Of a DNA stretch of 64,000 nt, positions 1 to 13,900 are shown piece by piece; the first letter of the stretch is position 1, and the number at the start of each line of letters is the position of its first letter. The notes under the pieces were generated by a model. That model made no database searches. It saw only the letters and a list, made by a program, of their open reading frames with translations, and was not told the origin of the DNA. The DNA comes from Eurosta solidaginis. Taxonomy: Eukaryota > Arthropoda > Insecta > Diptera > Tephritidae. The stretch is taken from NCBI RefSeq assembly GCF_040869045.1, contig NC_090319.1, forward strand, positions 387,391,601-387,455,600, written 5' to 3'. The position numbers and the translations under genes are program-made.

Positions 1-229
1 AGTAAGAAGATATACGTGTTCATATTTCTTGCCGTTTATTACAAATTCATTGGAAATTCTATGCTTGTGAATGTCGTATGAAGAAAATTCAATAAAAAAA
101 TAACTTATTGTAATGATACAAGATTTTAAACGCACACCTCCTGCGACTGTGTACAACAGAAATTCAATAAAATAAAAAGGATAAAAAGTGTAAAAATTCA
201 TGTTTCGGTCGTTACCGAATATTTTGCTG

Positions 230-1534
230 TTAGGCTTTCGCTGTGCCCGAGAGTACCCAACCGAAGATGGTACTCTGAGCTAACAAAGGGCCAAACGTGG
301 TGGGCAGAATCCCTGGGAGTATTATCTCGGCATATACATCTGTGCCCAGGACGAGGCGGATCGGGGCGGATGAGTAGAACTGCGGATCCGCCAGACGAAG
401 ATGTGCGTACGGGGCTGCGATGGCACTGTCGATGCTGGTTGTGGGTGTCGTGCGCCGAAAATTCGCTACGACCGCAGCATGGGTCGCAATCCTTCTGTTC
501 TGTCCGTGTCTTCCTCGGATACGCAGCAGACATCCTGCTTGCCCGCCAATGTTGCTGGTAGGAAGTTGGAGCTCCTGGGCGAGCTCATCCGAAATCACTG
601 TGGTGGGGGAGCATCCGTCGATTAAGGCGCGAACGAGGTGTAGCCGCCCCCCTGCTTCTATTTTCACGACCGCGGTGGGGGTGATCGCTACCGTCGGTAT
701 CATGGTGGCGGTGGCAGCTGAATGCGGGGCTAGGAGCCCTGCCCGGAAGGCGGACACGGTAGTGAGCTGCAGCGAGTTGGATCCATGACTGCGATCTCGT
801 GGTTGATGATGGGTGTGATATCTTTGTTGCAGGCGAAGAGGCCTTGTCTCCGCTCTGCGATCGCGCGGTGGTTGCCTTCGTTGAGGGTCCTTAGTTTGCC
901 GGCGAAGAGACCGAGTCTCCGCTCGGCCGTCACGAACATGGCGCTGGACTGTAGATGTGTTGTGCTGGAGCCGCTTCCTTTCATGCTGCAAAAGCGGTCT
1001 AAACGATTTGACTGCTGGTGTTGTGTTCGGGCGAAGAGACCGAGTCTCCGCTCCGGTTCGGTGGATTCGAGCTGGACGAAGAGGCCCAGTCTCCGTTCCA
1101 GCATCTGACGCATATAACGATATGGAGTCGTCAATCCGCTCACGGGGTGATTCCAGCTCCTCCTCAACTTGTACACTCCATGGCTTGGAGCGAGCTTCGT
1201 GGAGTAGCTGTTCCTCTTCATCAATCGAGGAGATGTGAAGCATCGTGTGATGTTTTTCGCCGCATTTTTTACATCGGCCTTGGCTTGGGCACGCGTTCGA
1301 GCGGTGGTCTAGAGCCAAGCAATTTCCACAGCAGCTCCCGCGGATCGCTAAGTAAAGACGCTCCTCGGGTTTTTTGGCCCGAAAGATGGGGCACAGGCGT
1401 ATGGGATGTTGCTTAAAACAAGCGCGGCATTCCGACGTATAACGCATGACGTTCTTGGTAGCGCTTCGTTGCATAGCGGCAAAGCGACCCATTTTTCTGA
1501 AAGAAATGCAATATGTTTGACTGGGTCGAGTCAT
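230..1534 (-). CDS. Retroelement-derived zinc-knuckle and aspartic-protease-like protein, 434 aa
   Basis: This is a single open frame without introns. Near the N-terminus there are three Cys/His clusters of the retroelement Gag type: C36-X2-C39-X3-H43-X4-C48, C69-X2-C72-X4-H77-X4-C82, and C88-X2-C91 followed by H95/H96. The middle (about residues 145-255) is Arg-rich and carries four or five copies of a motif like ETRSLR. The C-terminal 150 residues resemble the BEL/Pao peptidase (DUF1758-type), with ALIDGCSPTTVIS, LVLGTDVY and TIFGWVLSG. The expected D-S/T-G active site reads D-G-C, so protease activity is doubtful. No reverse transcriptase, RNase H or integrase lies on either side within the window, and no LTR is seen. 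A minus-strand AATAAA is present near position 40. It could be a Gag-Pro fragment of a BEL/Pao element or a host-captured derivative. The first Met is used as the start; later Mets (residues 15, 21, 30) also precede the first knuckle. Confidence 0.7.
   Translation of the reverse strand: MTRPSQTYCISFRKMGRFAAMQRSATKNVMRYTSECRACFKQHPIRLCPIFRAKKPEERLYLAIRGSCCGNCLALDHRSNACPSQGRCKKCGEKHHTMLHISSIDEEEQLLHEARSKPWSVQVEEELESPRERIDDSISLYASDAGTETGPLRPARIHRTGAETRSLRPNTTPAVKSFRPLLQHERKRLQHNTSTVQRHVRDGRAETRSLRRQTKDPQRRQPPRDRRAETRPLRLQQRYHTHHQPRDRSHGSNSLQLTTVSAFRAGLLAPHSAATATMIPTVAITPTAVVKIEAGGRLHLVRALIDGCSPTTVISDELAQELQLPTSNIGGQAGCLLRIRGRHGQNRRIATHAAVVANFRRTTPTTSIDSAIAAPYAHLRLADPQFYSSAPIRLVLGTDVYAEIILPGILPTTFGPLLAQSTIFGWVLSGTAKA
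830..1105 (-). repeat. Degenerate minisatellite inside the zinc-knuckle ORF
   Basis: A unit of about 25 bp resembling GCGAAGAGACCGAGTCTCCG recurs on the + strand near 831, 901, 1031 and 1075, with spacers of unlike length. It encodes the repeated ETRSLR-like peptide of the minus-strand protein and lies in the linker between the zinc knuckles and the protease-like domain. Confidence 0.65.
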
Positions 1535-1950
1535 TCTCGAAAATGCGGGGGCGAGTGGTCCCTAGGTGTATTATTGGGGATTTGGGAAATTTTATTAGCG
1601 CGCGCATAAGGGGAAACATCTGTCGCTGCATAAAAAAAAATATTCATATGTGGCGTGCATTATATGCATGGCCTCTTTCCCCGCACGTTATGTGCCTGGG
1701 TCTTTAGTGCCTTATGTTGTTTATTTTGTGTCACCCGGTAGCGTTTTAGTTGGCCACGGGCACACTAGTGCTGCAGAAAAAGAGCATTTACGATTTTTCG
1801 GTTCGCACATTCTGGTGCCGGACCGGGTAGAAAGTGTATAGCGTGGGTTCTTTTGATTCGCTGTTATTTGTGTTGTTGGTGCTAAAACCCAACAACTTCC
1901 TTTCGCCTACCTTACTGAGAGTGAGCGCTTGGGCTCTGAGGTTTCGGGTA
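1535..1950. other. Intergenic stretch between the ORF and the satellite; no gene seen
   Basis: This is upstream of the minus-strand ORF and may hold its leader. It is less AT-rich than the adjoining satellite. I see no long frame, no inverted repeats and no recognisable family. The satellite begins abruptly at the T-run at 1951. Confidence 0.5.
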
Positions 1951-4900
1951 TTTTTTTCTCAATTCAATAGCACAAATTAACTGTGTAAATATATAGACAA
2001 ATGGCAATCTGTTTAAAAAGCCAAATATCAAAAAATATTTGCATTGTGCTCGTTTATTAAAATCTAGAAGTTTCTGCTTTTAGTACACGTCCCACCTATT
2101 TTTTTCTCAATTCAATAGCACAAATTAACTGTGTAAATATATAGACAAATGGCAATATGTTTAAAAAGCCAAATATCAAAAAATATTTGCATTGTGCTCG
2201 TTTATTAAAATCTAGAAGTTTCTACTTTTTGTACACGTCCCACCTATTCTTTTTCTCAATTCAATAGCACAAATTAACTGTGTAAATATATAGACAAATG
2301 GCAATATGTTTAAAAAGCCAAATATCAAAAAATATTTGCATTGTGCTCGTTTATTAAAATCTAGAAGTTTCTACTTTTTGTACACGTCCCACCTATTTTT
2401 TTCTCAATTCAATAGCACAAATTAACTGTGTAAATATATAGACAAATGGCAATATGTTTAAAAAGCCAAATATCAAAAAATATTTGCATTGTGCTCGTTT
2501 ATTAAAATCTAGAAGTTTCTGCTTTTAGTACACGTCCCACCTATTTTTTTCTCAATTCAATAGCACAAATTAACTGTGTAAATATATAGACAAATGGCAA
2601 TATGTTTAAAAAGCCAAATATCAAAAAATATTTGCATTGTGCTCGTTTATTAAAATCTAGAAGTTTCTACTTTTTGTACACGTCCCACCTATTCTTTTTC
2701 TCAATTCAATAGCACAAATTAACTGTGTAAATATATAGACAAATGGCAATATGTTTAAAAAGCCAAATATCAAAAAATATTTGCATTGTGCCCGTTTATT
2801 AAAATCTAGAAGTTTCTACTTTTTGTACACGTCCCACCTATTTTTTTCTCAATTCAATAGCACAAATTAACTGTGTAAATATATAGACAAATGGCAATAT
2901 GTTTAAAAAGCCAAATATCAAAAAATATTTGCATTGTGCTCGTTTATTAAAATCTAGAAGTTTCTACTTTTTGTACACGTCCCACCTATTTTTTTCTCAA
3001 TTGAATAGCACAAATTAACTGTGTAAATATATAGACAAATGGCAATATGTTTAAAAAGCCAAATATCAAAAAATATTTGCATTGTGCTCGTTTATTAAAA
3101 TCTAGAAGTTTCTACTTTTTGTACACGTCCCACCTATTTTTTTCTCAATTGAATAGCACAAATTAACTGTGTAAATATATAGACAAATGGCAATATGTTT
3201 AAAAACCCAAATATCAAAAAATATTTGCATTGTGCCCGTTTATTAAAATCTAGAAGTTTCTACTTTTTGTACACGTCCCACCTATTTTTTTCTCAATTCA
3301 ATAGCACAAATTAACTGTGTAAATATATAGACAAATGGCAATATGTTTAAAAAGCCAAATATCAAAAAATATTTGCATTGTGCCCGTTTATTAAAATCTA
3401 GAAGTTTCTACTTTTTGTACACATCCCACCTATTTTTTTCTCAATTCAATAGCACAAATTAACTGTGTAAATATATAGACAAATGGCAATATGTTTAAAA
3501 AGCCAAATATCAAAAAATATTTGCATTGTGCTCGTTTATTAAAATCTAGAAGTTTCTACTTTTTGTACACGTCCCACCTATTTTTTTCTCAATTCAATAG
3601 CACAAATTAACTGTGCAAATATATAGACAAATGGCAATATGTTTAAAAAGCCAAATATCAAAAAATATTTGCATTGTGCCCGTTTATTAAAATCTAGAAG
3701 TTTCTACTTTTTGTACACGTCCCACCTATTTTTTTCTCAATTCAATAGCACAAATTAACTGTGTAAATATATAGACAAATGGCAATATGTTTAAAAAGCC
3801 AAATATCAAAAAATATTTGCATTGTGCTCGTTTATTAAAATCTAGAAGTTTCTACTTTTTGTACACGTCCCACCTATTTTTTTCTCAATTCAATAGCACA
3901 AATTAACTGTGCAAATATATAGACAAATGGCATTATGTTTAAAAAGCCAAATATCAAAAAATATTTGCATTGTGCCCGTTTATTAAAATCTAGAAGTTTC
4001 TACTTTTTGTACACGTCCCACCTATTTTTTTCTCAATTCAATAGCACAAATTAACTGTGTAAATATATAGACAAATGGCAATATGTTTAAAAAGCCAAAT
4101 ATCAAAAAATATTTGCATTGTGCCCGTTTATTAAAATCTAGAAGTTTCTACTTTTTGTACACGTCCCACCTATTTTTTTCTCAATTCAATAGCACAAATT
4201 AACTGTGTAAATATATAGACAAATGGCAATATGTTTAAAAAGCCAAATATCAAAAAATATTTGCATTGTGCTCGTTTATTAAAATCTAGAAGTTTTACTT
4301 TTTGTACACGTCCCACCTATTTTTTTCTCAATTCAATAGCACAAATTAACTGTGCAAATATATAGACAAATGGCAATATGTTTAAAAAGCCAAATATCAA
4401 AAAATATTTGCATTGTGCCCGTTTATTAAAATCTAGAAGTTTCTACTTTTTGTACACGTCCCACCTATTTTTTTCTCAATTCAATAGCACAAATTAACTG
4501 TGTAAATATATAGACAAATGGCAATATGTTTAAAAAGCCAAATATCAAAAAATATTTGCATTGTGCTCGTTTATTAAAATCTAGAAGTTTCTACTTTTTG
4601 TACACGTCCCACCTATTTTTTTCTCAATTCAATAGCACAAATTAACTGTGCAAATATATAGACAAATGGCATTATGTTTAAAAAGCCAAATATCAAAAAA
4701 TATTTGCATTGTGCCCGTTTATTAAAATCTAGAAGTTTCTACTTTTTGTACACGTCCCACCTATTTTTTTCTCAATTCAATAGCACAAATTAACTGTGTA
4801 AATATATAGACAAATGGCAATATGTTTAAAAAGCCAAATATCAAAAAATATTTGCATTGTGCCCGTTTATTAAAATCTAGAAGTTTCTACTTTTTGTACA

Positions 4901-7900
4901 CGTCCCACCTATTTTTTTCTCAATTCAATAGCACAAATTAACTGTGTAAATATATAGACAAATGGCAATATGTTTAAAAAGCCAAATATCAAAAAATATT
5001 TGCATTGTGCTCGTTTATTAAAATCTAGAAGTTTTACTTTTTGTACACGTCCCACCTATTTTTTTCTCAATTCAATAGCACAAATTAACTGTGCAAATAT
5101 ATAGACAAATGGCAATATGTTTAAAAAGCCAAATATCAAAAAATATTTGCATTGTGCCCGTTTATTAAAATCTAGAAGTTTCTACTTTTTGTACACGTCC
5201 CACCTATTTTTTTCTCAATTCAATAGCACAAATTAACTGTGTAAATATATAGACAAATGGCAATATGTTTAAAAAGCCAAATATCAAAAAATATTTGCAT
5301 TGTGCTCGTTTATTAAAATCTAGAAGTTTCTACTTTTTGTACACGTCCCACCTATTTTTTTCTCAATTCAATAGCACAAATTAACTGTGTAAATATATAG
5401 ACAAATGGCAATATGTTTAAAAAGCCAAATATCAAAAAATATTTGCATTGTGCTCGTTTATTAAAATCTAGAAGTTTCTACTTTTTGTACACGTCCCACC
5501 TATTTTTTTCTCAATTCAATAGCACAAATTAACTGTGCAAATATATAGACAAATGGCAATATGTTTAAAAAGCCAAATATCAAAAAATATTTGCATTGTG
5601 CCCGTTTATTAAAATCTAGAAGTTTCTACTTTTTGTACACGTCCCACCTATTTTTTTCTCAATTCAATAGCACAAATTAACTGTGTAAATATATAGACAA
5701 ATGGCAATATGTTTAAAAAGCCAAATATCAAAAAATATTTGCATTGTGCCCGTTTATTAAAATCTAGAAGTTTTACTTTTTGTACACGTCCCACCTATTT
5801 TTTTCTCAATTCAATAGCACAAATTAACTGTGCAAATATATAGACAAATGGCAATATGTTTAAAAAGCCAAATATCAAAAAATATTTGCATTGTGCCCGT
5901 TTATTAAAATCTAGAAGTTTCTACTTTTTGTACACGTCCCACCTATTTTTTTCTCAATTCAATAGCACAAATTAACTGTGTAAATATATAGACAAATGGC
6001 AATATGTTTAAAAAGCCAAATATCAAAAAATATTTGCATTGTGCTCGTTTATTAAAATCTAGAAGTTTCTACTTTTTGTACACGTCCCACCTATTTTTTT
6101 CTCAATTGAATAGCACAAATTAACTGTGTAAATATATAGACAAATGGCAATATGTTTAAAAAGCCAAATATCAAAAAATATTTGCATTGTGCTCGTTTAT
6201 TAAAATCTAGAAGTTTCTACTTTTTGTACACGTCCCACCTATTTTTTTCTCATTTCAATAGCACAAATTAACTGTGTAAATATATAGACAAATGGCAATA
6301 TGTTTAAAAAGCCAAATATCAAAAAATATTTGCATTGTGCCCGTTTATTAAAATCTAGAAGTTTCTACTTTTTGTACACGTCCCACCTATTTTTTTCTCA
6401 ATTCAATAGCACAAATTAACTGTGTAAATATATAGACAAATGGCAATATGTTTAAAAAGCCAAATATCAACAAATATTTGCATTGTGCCCGTTTATTAAA
6501 ATCTAGAAGTTTCTACTTTTTGTACACGTCCCACCTATTTTTTTCTCAATTCAATAGCACAAATTAACTGTGTAAATATATAGACAAATGGCAATATGTT
6601 TAAAAAGCCAAATATCAAAAAATATTTGCATTGTGCCCGTTTACTAAAATCTAGAAGTTTCTACTTTTTGTACACGTCCCACCTATTTTTTTCTCAATTC
6701 AATAGCACAAATTAACTGTGTAAATATATAGACAAATGGCAATATGTTTAAAAAGCCAAATATCAAAAAATATTTGCATTGTGCTCGTTTATTAAAATCT
6801 AGAAGTTTCTACTTTTTGTACACGTCCCACCTATTTTTTTCTCAATTGAATAGCACAAATTAACTGTGTAAATATATAGACAAATGGCAATATGTTTAAA
6901 AAGCCAAATATCAAAAAATATTTGCATTGTGCTCGTTTATTAAAATCTAGAAGTTTCTACTTTTTGTACACGTCCCACCTATTTTTTTCTCAATTGAATA
7001 GCACAAATTAACTGTGTAAATATATAGACAAATGGCAATATGTTTAAAAAGCCAAGTATCAAAAAATATTTGCATTATGCCCGTTTATTAAAATCTAGAA
7101 GTTTCTACTTTTTGTACACGTCCCACCTATTTTTTTCTCAATTCAATAGCACAAATTAACTGTGTAAATATATAGACAAATGGCAATATGTTTAAAAAGC
7201 CAAATATCAAAAAATATTTGCATTGTGCCCGTTTATTAAAATCTAGAAGTTTCTACTTTTTGTACACGTCCCACCTATTTTTTTCTCAATTGAATAGCAC
7301 AAATTAACTGTGTAAATATATAGACAAATGGCAATATGTTTAAAAAGCCAAATATCAAAAAATATTTGCATTGTGCCCGTTTATTAAAATCTAGAAGTTT
7401 CTACTTTTTGTACACGTCCCACCTATTTTTTTCTCAATTCAATAGCACAAATTAACTGTGTAAATATATAGACAAATGGCAATATGTTTAAAAAGCCAAA
7501 TATCAAAAAATATTTGCATTGTGCCCGTTTATTAAAATCTAGAAGTTTCTACTTTTTGTACACGTCCCACCTATTTTTTTCTCAATTCAATAGCACAAAT
7601 TAACTGTGTAAATATATAGACAAATGGCAATATGTTTAAAAAGCCAAATATCAAAAAATATTTGCATTGTGCCCGTTTATTAAAATCTAGAAGTTTCTAC
7701 TTTTTGTACACGTCCCACCTATTTTTTTCTCAATTCAATAGCACAAATTAACTGTGTAAATATATAGACAAATGGCAATATGTTTAAAAAGCCAAATATC
7801 AAAAAATATTTGCATTGTGCTCGTTTATTAAAATCTAGAAGTTTCTACTTTTTGTACACGTCCCACCTATTTTTTTCTCAATTGAATAGCACAAATTAAC

Positions 7901-10900
7901 TGTGTAAATATATAGACAAATGGCAATATGTTTAAAAAGCCAAATATCAAAAAATATTTGCATTGTGCTCGTTTATTAAAATCTAGAAGTTTCTACTTTT
8001 TGTACACGTCCCACCTATTTTTTTCTCAATTGAATAGCACAAATTAACTGTGTAAATATATAGACAAATGGCAATATGTTTAAAAACCCAAATATCAAAA
8101 AATATTTGCATTGTGCCCGTTTATTAAAATCTAGAAGTTTCTACTTTTTGTACACGTCCCACCTATTTTTTTCTCAATTCAATAGCACAAATTAACTGTG
8201 TAAATATATAGACAAATGGCAATATGTTTAAAAAGCCAAATATCAACAAATATTTGCATTGTGCCCGTTTATTAAAATCTAGAAGTTTCTATTTTTTTTT
8301 ATACACGTCCCACCTATTTTTTTCTCAATTCAATAGCACAAATTAACTGTGTAAATATATAGACAAATGGCAATATGTTTAAAAAGCCAAATATCAAAAA
8401 ATATTTGCATTGTGCCCGTTTATTAAAATCTAGAAGTTTCTACTTTTTGTACACGTCCCACCTATTTTTTTCTCAATTCAATAGCACAAATTAACTGTGT
8501 AAATATATAGACAAATGGCAATATGTTTAAAAAGCCAAATATCAAAAAATATTTGCATTGTGCCCGTTTATTAAAATCTAGAAGTTTTACTTTTTGTACA
8601 CGTCCCACCTATTTTTTTCTCAATTCAATAGCACAAATTAACTGTGCAAATATATAGACAAATGGCAATATGTTTAAAAAGCCAAATATCAAAAAATATT
8701 TGCATTGTGCCCGTTTATTAAAATCTAGAAGTTTCTACTTTTTGTACACGTCCCACCTATTTTTTTCTCAATTCAATAGCACAAATTAACTGTGTAAATA
8801 TACAGACAAATGGCAATATGTTTAAAAAGCCAAATATCAAAAAATATTTGCATTGTGCTCGTTTATTAAAATCTAGAAGTTTCTACTTTTTGTACACGTC
8901 CCACCTATTTTTTTCTCAATTCAATAGCACAAATTAACTGTGTAAATATATAGACAAATGGCAATATGTTTAAAAAGCCAAATATCAAAAAATATTTGCA
9001 TTGTGCCCGTTTATTAAAATCTAGAAGTTTCTACTTTTTGTACACGTCCCACCTATTTTTTTCTCAATTCAATAGCACAAATTAACTGTGTAAATATATA
9101 GACAAATGGCAATATGTTTAAAAAGCCAAATATCAAAAAATATTTGCATTGTGCCCGTTTATTAAAATCTAGAAGTTTTACTTTTTGTACACGTCCCACC
9201 TATTTTTTTCTCAATTCAATAGCACAAATTAACTGTGCAAATATATAGACAAATGGCAATATGTTTAAAAAGCCAAATATCAAAAAATATTTGCATTGTG
9301 CCCGTTTATTAAAATCTAGAAGTTTCTACTTTTTGTACACGTCCCACCTATTTTTTTCTCAATTCAATAGCACAAATTAACTGTGTAAATATACAGACAA
9401 ATGGCAATATGTTTAAAAAGCCAAATATCAAAAAATATTTGCATTGTGCCCGTTTATTAAAATCTAGAAGTTTCTACTTTTTGTACACGTCCCACCTATT
9501 TTTTTCTCAATTCAATAGCACAAATTAACTGTGTAAATATACAGACAAATGGCAATATGTTTAAAAAGCCAAATATCAAAAAATATTTGCATTGTGCTCG
9601 TTTATTAAAATCTAGAAGTTTCTACTTTTTGTACACGTCCCACCTATTTTTTTCTCAATTCAATAGCACAAATTAACTGTGTAAATATATAGACAAATGG
9701 CAATATGTTTAAAAAGCCAAATATCAAAAAATATTTGCATTGTGCTCGTTTATTAAAATCTAGAAGTTTCTACTTTTTGTACACGTCCCACCTATTTTTT
9801 TCTCAATTCAATAGCACAAATTAACTGTGTAAATATATAGACAAATGGCAATATGTTTAAAAAGCCAAATATCAAAAAATATTTGCATTGTGCCCGTTTA
9901 TTAAAATCTAGAAGTTTCTACTTTTTGTACACGTCCCACCTATTTTTTTCTCAATTCAATAGCACAAATTAACTGTGTAAATATACAGACAAATGGCAAT
10001 ATGTTTAAAAAGCCAAATATCAAAAAATATTTGCATTGTGCCCGTTTATTAAAATCTAGAAGTTTCTACTTTTTGCACACGTCCCACCTATTTTTTTCTC
10101 AATTCAATAGCACAAATTAACTGTGTAAATATATAGACAAATGGCAATATGTTTAAAAAGCCAAATATCAAAAAATATTTGCATTGTGCCCGTTTATTAA
10201 AATCTAGAAGTTTTACTTTTTGTACACGTCCCACCTATTTTTTTCTCAATTCAATAGCACAAATTAACTGTGCAAATATATAGACAAATGGCAATATGTT
10301 TAAAAAGCCAAATATCAAAAAATATTTGCATTGTGCCCGTTTATTAAAATCTAGAAGTTTCTACTTTTTGTACACGTCCCACCTATTTTTTTCTCAATTC
10401 AATAGCACAAATTAACTGTGTAAATATATAGACAAATGGCAATATGTTTAAAAAGCCAAATATCAAAAAATATTTGCATTGTGCCCGTTTATTAAAATCT
10501 AGAAGTTTTACTTTTTGTACACGTCCCACCTATTTTTTTCTCAATTCAATAGCACAAATTAACTGTGCAAATATATAGACAAATGGCAATATGTTTAAAA
10601 AGCCAAATATCAAAAAATATTTGCATTGTGCCCGTTTATTAAAATCTAGAAGTTTCTACTTTTTGTACACGTCCCACCTATTTTTTTCTCAATTCAATAG
10701 CACAAATTAACTGTGTAAATATATAGACAAATGGCAATATGTTTAAAAAGCCAAATATCAAAAAATATTTGCATTGTGCTCGTTTATTAAAATCTAGAAG
10801 TTTCTACTTTTTGTACACGTCCCACCTATTTTTTTCTCAATTGAATAGCACAAATTAACTGTGTAAATATATAGACAAATGGCAATATGTTTAAAAAGCC

Positions 10901-13900
10901 AAATATCAAAAAATATTTGCATTGTGCTCGTTTATTAAAATCTAGAAGTTTCTACTTTTTGTACACGTCCCACCTATTTTTTTCTCATTTCAATAGCACA
11001 AATTAACTGTGTAAATATATAGACAAATGGCAATATGTTTAAAAAGCCAAGTATCAAAAAATATTTGCATTGTGCCCGTTTATTAAAATCTAGAAGTTTC
11101 TACTTTTTGTACACGTCCCACCTATTTTTTTCTCAATTCAATAGCACAAATTAACTGTGTAAATATATAGACAAATGACAATATGTTTAAAAAGCCAAAT
11201 ATCAAAAAATATTTGCATTGTGCCCGTTTATTAAAATCTAGAAGTTTCTACTTTTTGTACACGTCCCACCTATTTTTTTCTCAATTCAATAGCAAAAATT
11301 AACTGTGTAAATATATAGACAAATGGCAATATGTTTAAAAAGCCAAATATCAACAAATATTTGCATTGTGCCCGTTTATTAAAATCTAGAAGTTTCTACT
11401 TTTTGTACACGTCCCACCTATTTTTTTCTCAATTAAATAGCACAAATTAACTGTGTAAATATATAGACAAATGGCAATATGTTTAAAAAGCCAAATATCA
11501 AAAAATATTTGCATTGTGCCCGTTTATTAAAATCTAGAAGTTTCTACTTTTTGTACACGTCCCACCTATTTTTTTCTCAATTCAATAGCACAAATTAACT
11601 GTGTAAATATATAGACAAATGGCAATATGTTTAAAAAGCCAAATATCAAAATATATTTGCATTGTGCTCGTTTATTAAAATCTAGAAGTTTCTACTTTTT
11701 GTACACGTCCCACCTATTTTTTTCTCAATTGAATAGCACAAATTAACTGTGTAAATATATAGACAAATGGCAATATGTTTAAAAAGCCAAATATCAAAAA
11801 ATATTTGCATTGTGCTCGTTTATTAAAATCTAGAAGTTTCTACTTTTTGTACACGTCCCACCTATTTTTTTCTCAATTGAATAGCACAAATTAACTGTGT
11901 AAATATATAGACAAATGGCAATATGTTTAAAAAGCCAAATATCAAAAAATATTTGCATTGTGCCCGTTTATTAAAATCTAGAAGTTTCTACTTTTTGTAC
12001 ACGTCCCACCTATTTTTTTCTCAATTCAATAGCACAAATTAACTGTGTAAATATATAGACAAATGGCAATATGTTTAAAAAGCCAAATATCAAAAAATAT
12101 TTGCATTGTGCCCGTTTATTAAAATCTAGAAGTTTCTACTTTTTGTACACGTCCCACCTATTTTTTTCTCAATTCAATAGCACAAATTAACTGTGTAAAT
12201 ATATAGACAAATGGCAATATGTTTAAAAAGCCAAATATCAAAAAATATTTGCATTGTGCCCGTTTATTAAAATCTAGAAGTTTTTACTTTTTGTACACGT
12301 CCCACCTATTTTTTTCTCAATTGAATAGCACAAATTAACTGTGTAAATATATAGACAAATGGCAATATGTTTAAAAAGCCAAATATCAAAAAATATTTGC
12401 ATTGTGCTCGTTTATTAAAATCTAGAAGTTTCTACTTTTTGTACACGTCCCACCTATTTTTTTCTCAATTGAATAGCACAAATTAACTGTGTAAATATAT
12501 AGACAAATGGCAATATGTTTAAAAAGCCAAATATCAAAAAATATTTGCATTGTGCCCGTTTATTAAAATCTAGAAGTTTCTACTTTTTGTACACGTCCCA
12601 CCTATTTTTTTCTCAATTCAATAGCACAAATTAACTGTGTAAATATATAGACAAATGGCAATATGTTTAAAAAGCCAAATATCAAAAAATATTTGCATTG
12701 TGCCCGTTTATTAAAATCTAGAAGTTTCTACTTTTTGTACACGTCCCACCTATTTTTTTCTCAATTGAATAGCACAAATTAACTGTGTAAATATATAGAC
12801 AAATGGCAATATGTTTAAAAAGCCAAATATCAAAAAATATTTGCATTGTGCTCGTTTATTAAAATCTAGAAGTTTCTACTTTTTGTACACGTCCCACCTA
12901 TTTTTTTCTCAATTGAATAGCACAAATTAACTGTGTAAATATATAGACAAATGGCAATATGTTTAAAAAGCCAAATATCAAAAAATATTTGCATTGTGCC
13001 CGTTTATTAAAATCTAGAAGTTTCTACTTTTTGTACACGTCCCACCTATTTTTTTCTCAATTGAATAGCACAAATTAACTGTGTAAATATATAGACAAAT
13101 GGCAATATGTTTAAAAAGCCAAATATCAAAAAATATTTGCATTGTGCCCGTTTATTAAAATCTAGAAGTTTCTACTTTTTGTACACGTCCCACCTATTTT
13201 TTTCTCAATTGAATAGCACAAATTAACTGTGTAAATATATAGACAAATGGCAATATGTTTAAAAAGCCAAATATCAAAAAATATTTGCATTGTGCCCGTT
13301 TATTAAAATCTAGAAGTTTCTACTTTTTGTACACGTCCCACCTATTTTTTCTCAATTGAATAGCACAAATTAACTGTGTAAATATATAGACAAATGGCAA
13401 TATGTTTAAAAAGCCAAATATCAAAAAATATTTGCATTGTGCCCGTTTATTAAAATCTAGAAGTTTCTACTTTTTGTACACGTCCCACCTATTTTTTTCT
13501 CAATTCAATAGCACAAATTAACTGTGTAAATATATAGACAAATGGCAATATGTTTAAAAAGCCAAATATCAAAAAATATTTGCATTGTGCCCGTTTATTA
13601 AAATCTAGAAGTTTCTACTTTTTGTACACGTCCCACCTATTTTTTTCTCAATTGAATAGCACAAATTAACTGTGTAAATATATAGACAAATGGCAATATG
13701 TTTAAAAAGCCAAATATCAAAAAATATTTGCATTGTGCTCGTTTATTAAAATCTAGAAGTTTCTACTTTTTGTACACGTCCCAACTATTTTTTTCTCAAT
13801 TTAATAGCACAAATTAACTGTGTAAATATATAGACAAATGGCAATATGTTTAAAAAGCCAAATATCAAAAAATATTTGCATTGTGCCCGTTTATTAAAAT

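Noticed and set aside
370..1416. Plus-strand frames opposite the zinc-knuckle ORF
   Set aside because: They are shadows of the minus-strand coding sequence; the Cys/His and protease motifs exist only on the minus strand.
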